DNA of 64,000 bases from Sulfitobacter sp. F26204 (GTDB lineage Bacteria; Pseudomonadota; Alphaproteobacteria; Rhodobacterales; Rhodobacteraceae). The notes under the pieces are model-generated. The model searched no databases. It was not told the origin of the DNA and saw nothing but the letters and a program-made list of their open reading frames with translations. The stretch is taken from contig NZ_JAPMLQ010000003.1 in assembly GCF_026410305.1 (NCBI RefSeq), positions 372,001-436,000 on the forward strand, in the 5' to 3' direction. Made by a program: the position numbers and the translations under genes. This document shows, piece after piece, positions 8,332 to 17,646 of the stretch. How positions within the stretch are numbered: position 1 is the stretch's first letter; every line of letters starts with the position of its first letter.

Positions 8332-9333
8332 ATGACGGTAAAACTTGCCATCAACGGCTTTGGCCGCATCGGGCGCAACATCTTGCGGGCGCTTGTCGAG
8401 CGTGGCGGCACCAACTTCGAAGTGGTGGCCATCAACGACCTTGCCCCGTTGGAAACCAATGCGCATCTTTTTGAGTTCGACTCCGTGCACGGACGGTTTG
8501 GCCGCCCGGTGCGCCTTGGCGACAATACGCTTGACGTGGGGCATGGGCCGATCCGCGTCACCGCCGAACGATCACCCGACAATCTGCCCTGGGAGGATGT
8601 GGATATTGCCCTCGAATGCACGGGGTTCTTCCGCAGTCCCGAAAAAGCGGCGCTGCATCTTGCCAATGGCAGCAAACGTGTGCTGATCTCTGCTCCCGCA
8701 AAGGGAGATGTCAAGACAGTGGTTTACGGCGTCAACCATGATCAGATCACTGCCACGGACCAGATCATCAGCAATGCTTCCTGCACGACGAATTGTCTGG
8801 TGCCGGTTGCACATGTCCTGCATGAGACCTTTGGCATCTTGCGGGGTCATATGACCACCGTGCACAGCTATACCGGCACGCAGCCGGTACATGACCGCGC
8901 CCACAAGGATCTTTATCGTGCGCGGGCGGCCGCCCTTTCGATGATCCCAACCACCACAGGTGCTGCTCAGACGCTCGGCGTCGTATTGCCTCATCTGGAA
9001 GGGTTAATCACGGGAACGGCCATCCGCGTGCCCACACCCAATGTATCCTGCTGTGATCTTGTGGTCGAACTTGGCCAAGATGCAAACGAATCCCAGATCA
9101 ATCAGGCAATGCAGGATGCTGCCAACGGCCCATTGAAGGGTGTGCTTGATGTCACCGCACGCAAGTTGGTCTCGACAGATTTCAACCACGACCCGGCAAG
9201 CGCGATTTTCGCCAGCGACCAGACAGCGGTGCAACAGGGCAATCTCGCCCGGGTCCTGGTTTGGTATGATAACGAATGGGCCTTTTCCAACAGGATGCTG
9301 GATACGGCAGGTGTCATCGCCCGCTTTCTTTAG
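8332..9333 (+). CDS. gap: Glyceraldehyde-3-phosphate dehydrogenase, NAD-type
   Basis: 333 residues, the second GAPDH in the window, recognisably similar to the first but not a recent copy. Catalytic Cys151 sits in NASCTTNC and the His in TTVHSYTGTQ. The ribose-binding turn reads INDLAP (residues 34-39), with the acidic residue that fixes NAD, so this is probably the glycolytic NAD-dependent enzyme. The C-terminal WYDNEWAFSNRM is conserved. ATG follows AAAGGTGATGTC. It has its own upstream inverted repeat. Confidence 0.95.
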   Translation: MTVKLAINGFGRIGRNILRALVERGGTNFEVVAINDLAPLETNAHLFEFDSVHGRFGRPVRLGDNTLDVGHGPIRVTAERSPDNLPWEDVDIALECTGFFRSPEKAALHLANGSKRVLISAPAKGDVKTVVYGVNHDQITATDQIISNASCTTNCLVPVAHVLHETFGILRGHMTTVHSYTGTQPVHDRAHKDLYRARAAALSMIPTTTGAAQTLGVVLPHLEGLITGTAIRVPTPNVSCCDLVVELGQDANESQINQAMQDAANGPLKGVLDVTARKLVSTDFNHDPASAIFASDQTAVQQGNLARVLVWYDNEWAFSNRMLDTAGVIARFL

Positions 9334-9356
9334 GCTCAGCGTTTGTTACTCTGGGT

Positions 9357-9851
9357 CTAGCCTGCGAATTTCGCCCGCACCTGAACATCCACGCTTGGCG
9401 TCACAAATTTGCTGATGTCGCCGTTCAACCGTGCGATTTCTTTGACCAACTTGCTTGCAATCGCCTGATGCTGCGCCTCGGCCATCAAGAATATGGTTTC
9501 AATCGTGTCGTTCAACTGCCGGTTCATGCCGACCATCTGATATTCATATTCAAAATCCGCGACGGCCCGCAATCCGCGCACGATGATCTGCGCGCCGACA
9601 TCATTGGCACAATCAATCAGAAGATTCTCAAAAGGATGAACAACAATTTCGATGCCCGTCTGCTTGGCGAGGGACACACATTCCTCTTCAATCATCGCAA
9701 CGCGTTCTTCCAGGGAAAACAATGGTCCCTTGTCCCGGTTGATCGCAACGCCGATCACCAACTTGTCCACCAACGTGGCCGCACGTCGAATGATATCGAT
9801 ATGGCCCAATGTGATAGGGTCAAAAGTGCCGGGGTAAAGGCCAATGCGCAT
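9357..9851 (-). CDS. coaD: Phosphopantetheine adenylyltransferase
   Basis: 164 residues. Catalyses the fourth step of coenzyme A synthesis, joining 4'-phosphopantetheine and ATP to dephospho-CoA. Seen: GTFDPITLGH (residues 8-17) with the nucleotidyltransferase TxGH site, IVRGLRAVADFEYEYQM and MNRQL of the substrate pocket. The start at 9851 gives the usual 160-165 residues; an ATG at 9908 would add 19 residues not found in the family. It converges with the gap gene upstream of it, with 23 bases between stops. Confidence 0.95.
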   Translation of the reverse strand: MRIGLYPGTFDPITLGHIDIIRRAATLVDKLVIGVAINRDKGPLFSLEERVAMIEEECVSLAKQTGIEIVVHPFENLLIDCANDVGAQIIVRGLRAVADFEYEYQMVGMNRQLNDTIETIFLMAEAQHQAIASKLVKEIARLNGDISKFVTPSVDVQVRAKFAG

Positions 9852-9932
9852 GCGGCGTCCTGACTGTTCAGTTATGGGCGGCGGTTCATTCGCTGCACAT
9901 GCAAACATGCAGTGCAGATCGGTGCAAGCAGG

Positions 9933-10367
9933 TTAGTGCCCCATTATCATCCCTTCAAGGGCATCTTTTTCCATCGCCAGTTCTGTCAACCGCGCTTTGA
10001 CAACGTCACCAAGGCTGATCAGACCTACCAGTTCCCCGTCTTCCAGGACTGGCATGTGTCGGAACCTGCCATCGGTCATTTGCTGCAAGATAACATCCGC
10101 GCGGTCATTCAAGCTGCAGGTCACCAATTCGCGTGTCATCAATCTGTCCACAGTCAGCGGCAGACAACTGGCCCCCTGTTTGCCAAGTTCGCGCACGATG
10201 TCGCGTTCTGAAAGGATGCCATCCGGTGTCTTGCCGTCGGATGAGATCACCAGCGTCCCGATGCGTTTCTCCGACAACATCCTTGCCGCTTCCGAGATCA
10301 ACATGGTTGGCGGTGACGTGACCACAGACTGATCGGATTTGGATTTCAGGATTTGTGAGACATGCAT
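9933..10367 (-). CDS. CBS-domain protein
   Basis: 144 residues made almost only of two CBS domains (about 8-65 and 75-132), which usually bind adenine nucleotides and sense energy state. Seen: SEAARMLSEKRIGTLVISSD in the first and ADVILQQMTDGRFRHMPVLE with LVGLISLGDVV in the second. This stand-alone two-CBS architecture is common in alphaproteobacteria; the target is unknown. The ATG at 10367 follows AAGGAACTGCA. The longer form to 10526 adds 53 residues without conservation. Confidence 0.85.
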   Translation of the reverse strand: MHVSQILKSKSDQSVVTSPPTMLISEAARMLSEKRIGTLVISSDGKTPDGILSERDIVRELGKQGASCLPLTVDRLMTRELVTCSLNDRADVILQQMTDGRFRHMPVLEDGELVGLISLGDVVKARLTELAMEKDALEGMIMGH

Positions 10368-10428
10368 TGCAGTTCCTTCCGATTGGCGACCCTCAGAGTC
10401 CAATCGTTCGCCACAAAGGTACGTAGTG

Positions 10429-11325
10429 TCAAGCTTTCCTCTCCAACCGTGAGACTTCGCTGCGCAAAGCGCCGCTGAGGATCTCTGCAAACTGACCAAG
10501 CTTCTGATTGCCCTGGTCGTCAGCATGCCGGATCAGATAGAAGGCGCGGCGCAGGGAAACCTCCCGAGATAGGACTTTCTCGACTCCCGACAGAAACGGC
10601 AGGGCAAAGTCATGCACCACACCGATACCACCCCCCTGCTGGATCATATGCCCTTGAACCGAGACAGAGTTCGATCCCAGTGTCACCGACGCCAAGCCAA
10701 GATCCTCAAGATAATCCAGTTCCCTGTCAAAGATCATATCCGGGATGTAACCGACAATGCGATGGCTCTTGAGCGTGTTCACGTCACTGATCGGTCCGTG
10801 TTTCTCAAGATATTGTCGAGAGGCAGCCAGATGCAGTTGATAATCGGTGATTTTCTGCACGGTCAACCGCCCGGCCTCAGGTGCGCTGACGGCGATTGCC
10901 ATATCTGCTTCGCGCCGCGACAGGTTGAAGACCCGCGGCAAGGCGACAACCTGAATGTCCAGTCCGGGATGGTCCGAGGCGATTTGAGCACAGACCTGCG
11001 GCAACAGGAAATTCGCGATGCCATCAGGGGCACCGATACGGATTTGTCCGGTCAACCTGTCGCTGGCTGCCGCCACGCCCGCAATGGCCAACCGCATCGC
11101 CTGCTCTGCGGCCTCCGCACGTTCCAGCAGTTGCGCCCCTGCAGCGGTCAAAGCATAGCCCTGCGGTGATTTTACAAACAACACCGCCTCAAGAGCCGCC
11201 TCCAGGCGAACCACCCTTCTGCCCAGAGTTGCCGGATCCAGCCGCAAGGCCTTGCCCGCCCCGGACAGGCTTTGAGCCCGCGCCACGGCAAGAAAGAGGC
11301 GCAGGTCGTCCCAGTTATATGCCAT
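10429..11325 (-). CDS. LysR family regulator, divergent from mmsA
   Basis: 298 residues. N-terminal winged helix-turn-helix (about residues 1-60, with DDLRLFLAVARAQSLSGAGKAL) and a C-terminal LysR substrate-binding domain (about 90-290). It is transcribed away from the mmsA gene with a 150-bp shared control region. LysR proteins often control the adjacent divergent genes, so regulation of valine breakdown is the natural inference; the inducer is unknown. The C-terminus is rich in Glu and Arg. Confidence 0.88.
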   Translation of the reverse strand: MAYNWDDLRLFLAVARAQSLSGAGKALRLDPATLGRRVVRLEAALEAVLFVKSPQGYALTAAGAQLLERAEAAEQAMRLAIAGVAAASDRLTGQIRIGAPDGIANFLLPQVCAQIASDHPGLDIQVVALPRVFNLSRREADMAIAVSAPEAGRLTVQKITDYQLHLAASRQYLEKHGPISDVNTLKSHRIVGYIPDMIFDRELDYLEDLGLASVTLGSNSVSVQGHMIQQGGGIGVVHDFALPFLSGVEKVLSREVSLRRAFYLIRHADDQGNQKLGQFAEILSGALRSEVSRLERKA

Positions 11326-11379
11326 TGCGCGTGTCCCCTCCTGAAGGCTCCCCCGATTGCGGGTTCGGATGTCAAAACG

Positions 11380-11438
11380 TTTTGCAAAAAAGCAAATTCA
11401 ATTTGCATTCTTGCCTCTTTGCTTTGCCTTTTTGCAAG
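11380..11438. promoter_or_regulatory. TTTGCAA-type elements in the lysR-mmsA intergenic region
   Basis: A 10-bp palindrome TTTTGCAAAA (11380-11389), TTTGCATT (11402-11409), two overlapping TTTGC half sites (11418-11427) and TTTGCAAG (11431-11438). TTTGCAAG recurs at 13057-13064 ahead of the acyl-CoA dehydrogenase gene. TTTGCAAA is, from memory, the type of box bound by the ScfR/PccR/RamB short-chain acyl-CoA regulators. Confidence 0.45.
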
Positions 11439-11475
11439 ACTAGGATGCCGTTAAACCAATATTGCGGAGAACACC

Positions 11476-12975
11476 ATGCAAGAACTCACCCACTATCTGA
11501 ACGGCGCGCGTGTCAAAGGGACCTCCGGCCGGTTCTCGGACGTGATGAATCCCGCGACAGGCGAAGTGCAGGCAAAATGCCCACTCGCTTCGAAAGAAGA
11601 ACTGGAACAGGCCGTCGCCTATGCCGCGGCGGCGCAACCCGCCTGGGCCGCCACCAATCCACAGCGCCGCGCACGGGTGCTGATGAAACTTGTAACGCTT
11701 CTGAACCGCGACATGGACAAGTTGGCCGAAGCCCTGTCACGCGAGCATGGCAAGACCCTGCCCGATGCTGCAGGCGACGTGCAGCGCGGGCTGGAAGTCG
11801 TTGAATATTGCATCGGTGCGCCTGAACTTCTGAAAGGTGACTACACCGATTCCGCCGGCCCCGGCATCGATATGTATTCCATGCGTCAAGCTCTTGGTGT
11901 GACAGCGGGCATTACCCCTTTCAACTTTCCAGCCATGATCCCGATGTGGATGTTTGCGCCTGCCATTGCCTGCGGCAATGCCTTCATTCTCAAGCCCTCC
12001 GAACGTGATCCGTCCGTTCCTCTGATGCTCGCCGAGTTGTTCGAGGAAGCCGGCCTGCCCAAAGGTATCCTGCAGGTCGTGAACGGCGACAAAGAGGCCG
12101 TGGATGCGATCCTTTATGACGACACCATCCAGTCTGTCGGCTTTGTCGGGTCAACCCCGATCGCCGAATATATCTATGGCACCGGCTGTGCACAGGGCAA
12201 ACGCGTCCAGTGTTTCGGGGGCGCAAAGAACCACATGATCATCATGCCGGACGCCGATCTGGATCAGGCGGCTGATGCATTGATTGGTGCAGGCTATGGC
12301 GCTGCGGGCGAACGTTGCATGGCGATTTCAGTCGCTGTTCCGGTAGGTAACGAGACAGCGGACCGCCTGATTGAAAAGCTTGTTCCCCGCATCGAAAGCC
12401 TGAAAGTAGGTCCCTATACATCGGGCAATGACGTGGATTACGGTCCGGTTGTCACCGCTGCGGCCAAGGCAAACATCGAACGACTGGTGCAGACCGGTAT
12501 CGACCAGGGTGCGGAACTGGTTGTCGACGGTCGCGATTTCAAACTGCAAGGCTATGAAAACGGCTATTTCGTCGGGCCGCATCTGTTTGATCATGCCACC
12601 AGGGACATGGACATCTACAAACATGAAATATTTGGCCCTGTCCTGACCTGTGTGCGGGCGAAAACCTATGAAGAAGCCATCGGTCTTGCCATGGATCATG
12701 AATATGGCAACGGCACTGCGATCTATACCCGTGACGGCGATGCAGCGCGTGATTTCGCCAACCGTGTCAACGTCGGCATGGTGGGTATCAACGTACCGAT
12801 CCCGGTGCCGCTGGCCTATCACACCTTTGGCGGTTGGAAGAAATCCGTCTTTGGTGATCTGAACCAGCACGGGCCGGATGCGTTCAAGTTTTACACACGC
12901 ACCAAGACCGTGACCGCGCGCTGGCCCTCGGGCATCAAGGAAGGTGGCGAGTTTTCCATTCCCGTAATGGAATAA
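11476..12975 (+). CDS. mmsA: CoA-acylating methylmalonate-semialdehyde dehydrogenase
   Basis: 499 residues. Oxidises methylmalonate semialdehyde to propionyl-CoA, the last valine-specific step. It is an aldehyde dehydrogenase fold protein: TPFNFPAMIPMWMFAPAIACGN in the cofactor region, FVGSTPIAEYIY (glycine motif) and catalytic Cys281 in AAGERCMA. The Met-Ala-Ile after the Cys and the length fit the CoA-dependent MmsA class. ATG follows GCGGAGAACACC. It leads a plus-strand run with acd, hydrolase and mmsB, although a 183-bp gap before the next gene suggests a second promoter. Confidence 0.94.
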   Translation: MQELTHYLNGARVKGTSGRFSDVMNPATGEVQAKCPLASKEELEQAVAYAAAAQPAWAATNPQRRARVLMKLVTLLNRDMDKLAEALSREHGKTLPDAAGDVQRGLEVVEYCIGAPELLKGDYTDSAGPGIDMYSMRQALGVTAGITPFNFPAMIPMWMFAPAIACGNAFILKPSERDPSVPLMLAELFEEAGLPKGILQVVNGDKEAVDAILYDDTIQSVGFVGSTPIAEYIYGTGCAQGKRVQCFGGAKNHMIIMPDADLDQAADALIGAGYGAAGERCMAISVAVPVGNETADRLIEKLVPRIESLKVGPYTSGNDVDYGPVVTAAAKANIERLVQTGIDQGAELVVDGRDFKLQGYENGYFVGPHLFDHATRDMDIYKHEIFGPVLTCVRAKTYEEAIGLAMDHEYGNGTAIYTRDGDAARDFANRVNVGMVGINVPIPVPLAYHTFGGWKKSVFGDLNQHGPDAFKFYTRTKTVTARWPSGIKEGGEFSIPVME

Positions 12976-13158
12976 ACAACAGCCGGCGCAGGGGGGAGGC
13001 CCGCCCTGCGCCCCTGCCCCAAGGTGGCGCATGTTGTTGGTGCGGGATTGAGTTTATTTGCAAGATGAAGCCTGAAGTGCGGCACACCTGTGCCGTCATG
13101 CAAGATTTCTGAAAAGATTGAAGAATAGCATGCGTTCATTAACCAAAGCGAGCACACG

Positions 13159-14301
13159 ATGGATTTTGCACTGAGTGAAGAACAAACCGCCATTTTTGAC
13201 ATGGCACATGCCTTTGGCCAGGAGCATATAGCGCCTCATGCCCAGACTTGGGAAAAAGAAGAAACCATCCCCAAGGATTTGTGGCCCAAGATTGCCGAAC
13301 TCGGCTTTGGTTCGCTTTATGTGTCTGAAGAATCGGGGGGATCCGGACTGAGCCGGCTTGATGCCACGCTGGTTTTTGAAGCGCTTTCCATGGCCTGCCC
13401 GTCAGTGGCAGCCTTTCTGTCTATCCATAACATGTGTGCCAAGATGCTGGACAGTTTTGCCGATGATGCCTTGAAGGCACGGGTCATGCCGGATGTCCTG
13501 TCGATGCATACCGTGCTCAGCTATTGCTTGACCGAACCCGGTTCAGGGTCGGATGCCGCGGCGCTGAAGACCAAAGCAACCCGCACAAACGATGGATACA
13601 GTCTGAACGGCACCAAGGCTTTCATTTCCGGCGGTGGTTATTCTGATGCCTATGTCTGCATGGTGCGCACTTCGGAAGACGGGGCCGCGGGCGTTTCAAC
13701 CGTCTATGTGCAAGACGGTACTGACGGGCTTTCCTTTGGTGGTCTGGAAGACAAAATGGGCTGGCGCAGCCAACCAACGGCGCAAGTTCAATTCGACAAT
13801 TGCAACATTCCCGCCGGAAATCTGGTGGGTGAAGAGGGCCAGGGTTTCAAATATGCGATGAAAGGCCTTGACGGCGGACGTCTGAACATTGCCGCCTGTT
13901 CCCTTGGCGCCGCACAGACAGCCCTGAACAAGACGCTGGATTACATGGGGGAACGCAAGGCTTTTGGCAAGCCGATCGACCAGTTTCAGGGCTTACAGTT
14001 CCGGCTTGCCGATATGGAAATCGAATTACAGGCGGCGCGTGTCTTTCTACGCCAAGCAGCCTGGAAACTTGATACAGGCGCGCCGGATGCGACCAAGTTT
14101 TGCGCGATGGCAAAGAAGTTTGTCACCGAAGCAGGCAGCAGGATTGTCGACCAATGTCTTCAATTGCATGGTGGATACGGCTATCTTGCGGATTATGGGA
14201 TCGAGAAACTGGTGCGCGATTTGCGGGTGCATCAGATTCTTGAAGGTACCAACGAGATCATGCGTGTTATCGTTGCCCGTGAAATGTTGAAAAACAGATG
14301 A
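13159..14301 (+). CDS. Acyl-CoA dehydrogenase, probably isobutyryl-CoA dehydrogenase
   Basis: 380 residues with the three ACAD domains: N-terminal helical (1-115), beta domain with YCLTEPGSGSDAAALKTKA (FAD/substrate contact) and C-terminal helical domain with RKAFGKPIDQFQGLQ. The catalytic Glu is expected at 362 in LEGTNEIMR, the position used by short branched-chain and isobutyryl-CoA dehydrogenases. Its place between mmsA and 3-hydroxyisobutyryl-CoA hydrolase argues for isobutyryl-CoA as substrate, feeding methacrylyl-CoA to the pathway. The stop overlaps the next start by 4 bases (ATGA). Confidence 0.9.
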   Translation: MDFALSEEQTAIFDMAHAFGQEHIAPHAQTWEKEETIPKDLWPKIAELGFGSLYVSEESGGSGLSRLDATLVFEALSMACPSVAAFLSIHNMCAKMLDSFADDALKARVMPDVLSMHTVLSYCLTEPGSGSDAAALKTKATRTNDGYSLNGTKAFISGGGYSDAYVCMVRTSEDGAAGVSTVYVQDGTDGLSFGGLEDKMGWRSQPTAQVQFDNCNIPAGNLVGEEGQGFKYAMKGLDGGRLNIAACSLGAAQTALNKTLDYMGERKAFGKPIDQFQGLQFRLADMEIELQAARVFLRQAAWKLDTGAPDATKFCAMAKKFVTEAGSRIVDQCLQLHGGYGYLADYGIEKLVRDLRVHQILEGTNEIMRVIVAREMLKNR

Positions 14302-15329
14302 GTGACGTCGAGATACGAATTCTCGGGCGTGCTGGACGGATCACCTTGAATCGCCCCAAGGCATTGAATGCGCTCACTTATGAGATGTGCCTTGCGATTG
14401 AAAATGCCTTTGATTCCTGGCGGGATGATGCAACTGTCGATCTGGTTGTCATCGATGCCGCGGGCGATCGCGGATTTTGTGCCGGTGGCGATATTGCCGA
14501 ACTGTATGCACAGGGCATCAAGGGGAACTATAGCTATGGTCAGAAGTTCTGGGCTGATGAATACCGACTGAATCACAAGATATACACCTATGCCAAACCG
14601 GTCGTTTCCTTTTTGCAGGGTTTCACCATGGGTGGCGGTGTTGGCATCGGTTGTCATGGTTCGCGCCGTGTGGTCGGCGAAAGCAGCCAGATCGCGATGC
14701 CCGAGTGCGGGATTGGCCTTGTCCCTGATGTCGGCGGTTCGATGATTCTTGCACGCGCGCCGGGGCGGCTTGGGGAATACCTGGGGATAACCGCCACCAG
14801 AATGGGACCAGCAGATGCAATTTTTGCAGGTTTCGCAGATATATATGTGCCAGAACGAATGTGGACACCCTTGACCAGGGAGATGGAGGAAACTGGCTCT
14901 GCAGACGGGCTTGTCGTGGCGGCACAGACCCCACCAGAGGGGTGGCTGGAAGGGCAGATCGAACAGATCACAGCCCTTTTTACCGGTGAGGATCTGCGGG
15001 ACATTGTGACGAAGCTGGGCAATGATGGCAGTGACTTTGCCATGGCCGCGCTCAAGAACATCCGCCGGAATTCCCCCCTGTCTGCAGCCTGTACTGTCGA
15101 AATGATACACCGGTTGCGTGGTCCTGCCCTTACCATGGAAAAGGCGCTTGATCTTGAGTATCGCTTTACCCACCGTGCTTGCGAACACGGAGATTTCCTC
15201 GAAGGGATCAGGGCGGCGATCATTGACAAAGACCGTGCCCCCAAATGGCAATATCCAAGCGGTGAGGTACCCTATGCCGCGGTCACCAAAATGCTGCAAC
15301 CTCTGGGCGCACAGGCCCTCAAACTTTAG
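14298..15329 (+). CDS. 3-hydroxyisobutyryl-CoA hydrolase
   Basis: 343 residues, crotonase fold. Releases CoA from 3-hydroxyisobutyryl-CoA in valine degradation. The oxyanion-hole motif GFCAGGD (59-65) and MPECGIGLVPDVGGS (134-148), with Glu136 and Asp144, separate the HIBCH hydrolases from plain enoyl-CoA hydratases; the length (340-350) also fits the hydrolase rather than the 260-residue hydratase. It overlaps acd by 4 bases and precedes mmsB by 9, so the three are co-transcribed. A dedicated methacrylyl-CoA hydratase gene is not in the cluster. Confidence 0.88.
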   Translation: MSDVEIRILGRAGRITLNRPKALNALTYEMCLAIENAFDSWRDDATVDLVVIDAAGDRGFCAGGDIAELYAQGIKGNYSYGQKFWADEYRLNHKIYTYAKPVVSFLQGFTMGGGVGIGCHGSRRVVGESSQIAMPECGIGLVPDVGGSMILARAPGRLGEYLGITATRMGPADAIFAGFADIYVPERMWTPLTREMEETGSADGLVVAAQTPPEGWLEGQIEQITALFTGEDLRDIVTKLGNDGSDFAMAALKNIRRNSPLSAACTVEMIHRLRGPALTMEKALDLEYRFTHRACEHGDFLEGIRAAIIDKDRAPKWQYPSGEVPYAAVTKMLQPLGAQALKL

Positions 15330-15338
15330 GAGAGACCA

Positions 15339-16223
15339 ATGACACCCCTCACCATCGGATTTATCGGATTGGGCAACATGGGTGCGCCGATGGCGGCCAA
15401 TCTGGCCGCTGCTGGCCATCGTGTGACAGGGTATGACGTTGCGGGCACAACAGCCGAAGGCGTGACACAGGCCGGCGATATCGAAGCGGCGGTAAAAGAA
15501 GCCGATGTGGTCATCACCATGTTGCCAAACGGGTCCATTCTCAGACAGGTCGCGGCCCAGACGATCACCCATATGAAAGCGGGTGCTCTGTTGATCGATT
15601 GTTCGACAGTTGATGTCGAAAGCGCGAGAAACACCTCGGAAGCCGCTGAAAAAGCGGGGTTTCTGTCCGTCGACGCTCCTGTTTCGGGGGGCATTGGCGG
15701 CGCATCTGCAGGGACATTGACCTTTATGGCGGGGGGGTCCGTCGATGCATTTGCCAAGGCGCAACCCCTGTTTGACATCATGGGACAAAAAGCTGTTCAT
15801 TGCGGTGAAGCCGGTGCCGGACAGGCCGCTAAGATCTGTAACAACATGATCCTTGGCGCCACGATGATCGCCACCTGCGAAGCCTTTGCCCTGGCAGACA
15901 AGCTTGATCTCGACCGCCAGAAAATGTTTGACGTGGTCAGCACTTCATCGGGTTTTTCCTGGTCGATGAACAACTATTGCCCGGCCCCGGGCGTTGGCCC
16001 GACGTCGCCTGCGGACAATGGGTACAAACCCGGTTTTGCCGCTGAACTGATGTTGAAAGACCTTGGGCTGAGCCAGCAAGCAGCCGAGGCCGTGAACGCC
16101 GACACGCCGATGGGGGCGCTTGCGCTGGAACTGTACCGGCAATTCGTCGAAGACGAAGACGGACGGGGGAAGGACTTTTCAGCAATGCTGCCCCGGCTTT
16201 CAGCACGCAATCGCGACGGTTGA
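15339..16223 (+). CDS. mmsB: 3-hydroxyisobutyrate dehydrogenase
   Basis: 294 residues. Oxidises 3-hydroxyisobutyrate to methylmalonate semialdehyde with NAD, supplying the MmsA substrate. Beta-hydroxyacid dehydrogenase marks: GFIGLGNMGAPMAANL (7-22), DAPVSGGIGGASAGTL (about 111-126) and the catalytic Lys165 in QAAKICNNM. ATG follows TAGGAGAGACCA. It closes the valine cluster. Confidence 0.94.
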   Translation: MTPLTIGFIGLGNMGAPMAANLAAAGHRVTGYDVAGTTAEGVTQAGDIEAAVKEADVVITMLPNGSILRQVAAQTITHMKAGALLIDCSTVDVESARNTSEAAEKAGFLSVDAPVSGGIGGASAGTLTFMAGGSVDAFAKAQPLFDIMGQKAVHCGEAGAGQAAKICNNMILGATMIATCEAFALADKLDLDRQKMFDVVSTSSGFSWSMNNYCPAPGVGPTSPADNGYKPGFAAELMLKDLGLSQQAAEAVNADTPMGALALELYRQFVEDEDGRGKDFSAMLPRLSARNRDG

Positions 16224-16292
16224 GGTCGCAATCAGGCATTTCTGAGTGGTCTTGCGCCCTAGGCTGAAGGTGAAACAGCCGGAGTACGCGTC

Positions 16293-17630
16293 ATGTCCCT
16301 GCCCTTTCAGCACTTTGTCGCTGATCTGACCTATGATGACTTACCGGATGCTTTACTCGCGACCTTGCGCCGGTCTTTTCTGGATACCATGGGCGTTGCG
16401 GCCGTTGCATCGACCACGCAAATGGCGCGGATCGCGGTGCGAGGAGGGCGAACCATGTTCGGCCCCACAACCGAAAGTTCGGCGCGTGTCCTGATGAACG
16501 GCACCCCCCTGTCAGCTGCTGGTGCGGCGATGGCCGGTGGTTTTACAGTCGATGCAGTGGACGCCCACGATACGACCTCTCCTTGCAAGGGGCATGCCGG
16601 TTCGGCGGTGTTTCCCGCCCTGCTTGCCCTTGCGGATGCATCACGCATCCCGCTGACAGGACGCGATTTTGCTGTTTTTCTCGCGATTGGATATGAGATC
16701 AGTTACCGTGCCGGACTGGCCCAGCATGCGACCTGCACGGATTATCACACGTCCGGCGCATGGACGGCTGTAGGTGTTGCAACCGCCGCTGCCCGAATGT
16801 TGCAATGCACAGCTGATCAAATTCGACACGCAGCAGGAATTGGCGAATATCACGGGCCGCGCAGCCAGATGATGCGTTGTATCGACCATCCTACCATGGT
16901 GCGCGACGGTGTTGGCTGGGGGGCCCCCTCTGGTGTTGTCGCAGCCTACCTCGCCCGCGAAGGATTTACCGGCGCGCCCGCCCTGACCTGCGAAGACGCA
17001 CCGGAATTCTGGGCCGATCTGGGTCAGGCCTGGCGTACGGTTGAAGATACCAGTTACAAACCCTATCCTTGCTGCCGATGGGCGCACCCCAGTATCGACT
17101 CCGTGGCATCCCTGATGGCGACCCATGGCCTGACCCATGACAACATCGAAGCTGTTGACATCAAAACATTTCACAATGCGACCCGGCTTGCCGGGCATCG
17201 ACCTGCGACAGTGGATGAATTTGCCTATGGTATCGCCTTTCCCGTTGCCACAATGATCGTGCGCGGTCAAATCGGGGTACAGGAACTGGCCCAGGACACG
17301 CTGTCGGATCCGGAAATCTTGCGGGTCAGCGACAAGATACGGCTGATTGACGATCCGCATCTGACCAGGATTTCCCAAGGGAAACGTTGGGCTCAGGTGA
17401 CAATACATACGACAGATGGGCGCAGCTTTGAAGATGTCGCCCGCACGCCCAAGGGCGATAGCGATCTGCCACTCTCGGACGCTGAGATCTCAGACAAGTT
17501 CCATCTTTTCGCCGACCCGGTCCTGGGCAGCGCAGGCGCGACCGAGCTTGCGCAGCTGAGCAGCGGCTTTGACAAGCTTGACGCCTCTGGTTTTGCCCGT
17601 CTGCTCGATCTTTGCCTCTCAGCACCCTGA
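16293..17630 (+). CDS. MmgE/PrpD family protein
   Basis: 445 residues, the usual size of the MmgE/PrpD fold, which includes 2-methylcitrate dehydratase, cis-aconitate decarboxylase and related lyases. Marks seen: FLDTMGVAAVASTT near the N-terminus, AHDTTSPCKGHAGSAVFPALLAL (split by active-site residues, about 90-112) and YKPYPCCRWAHPSIDS (about 254-269), which carries the conserved Lys-Pro-Tyr-Pro site. Substrate cannot be told from sequence. It follows mmsB by 69 bases. A link to propionyl-CoA disposal via methylcitrate is possible, but no prpB or prpC is nearby. Confidence 0.85.
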   Translation: MSLPFQHFVADLTYDDLPDALLATLRRSFLDTMGVAAVASTTQMARIAVRGGRTMFGPTTESSARVLMNGTPLSAAGAAMAGGFTVDAVDAHDTTSPCKGHAGSAVFPALLALADASRIPLTGRDFAVFLAIGYEISYRAGLAQHATCTDYHTSGAWTAVGVATAAARMLQCTADQIRHAAGIGEYHGPRSQMMRCIDHPTMVRDGVGWGAPSGVVAAYLAREGFTGAPALTCEDAPEFWADLGQAWRTVEDTSYKPYPCCRWAHPSIDSVASLMATHGLTHDNIEAVDIKTFHNATRLAGHRPATVDEFAYGIAFPVATMIVRGQIGVQELAQDTLSDPEILRVSDKIRLIDDPHLTRISQGKRWAQVTIHTTDGRSFEDVARTPKGDSDLPLSDAEISDKFHLFADPVLGSAGATELAQLSSGFDKLDASGFARLLDLCLSAP

Positions 17631-17646
17631 ACTGGTCAGCACTGTT

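Noticed and set aside
12328-13032. 234-residue open frame on the minus strand
   Set aside because: Antisense to mmsA and without recognisable domain.
14232-15800. 522-residue open frame on the minus strand
   Set aside because: Lies fully antisense to the 3-hydroxyisobutyryl-CoA hydrolase and mmsB genes, lacks any domain and is rich in Cys, His and Arg, as expected of a shadow frame in GC-rich DNA.
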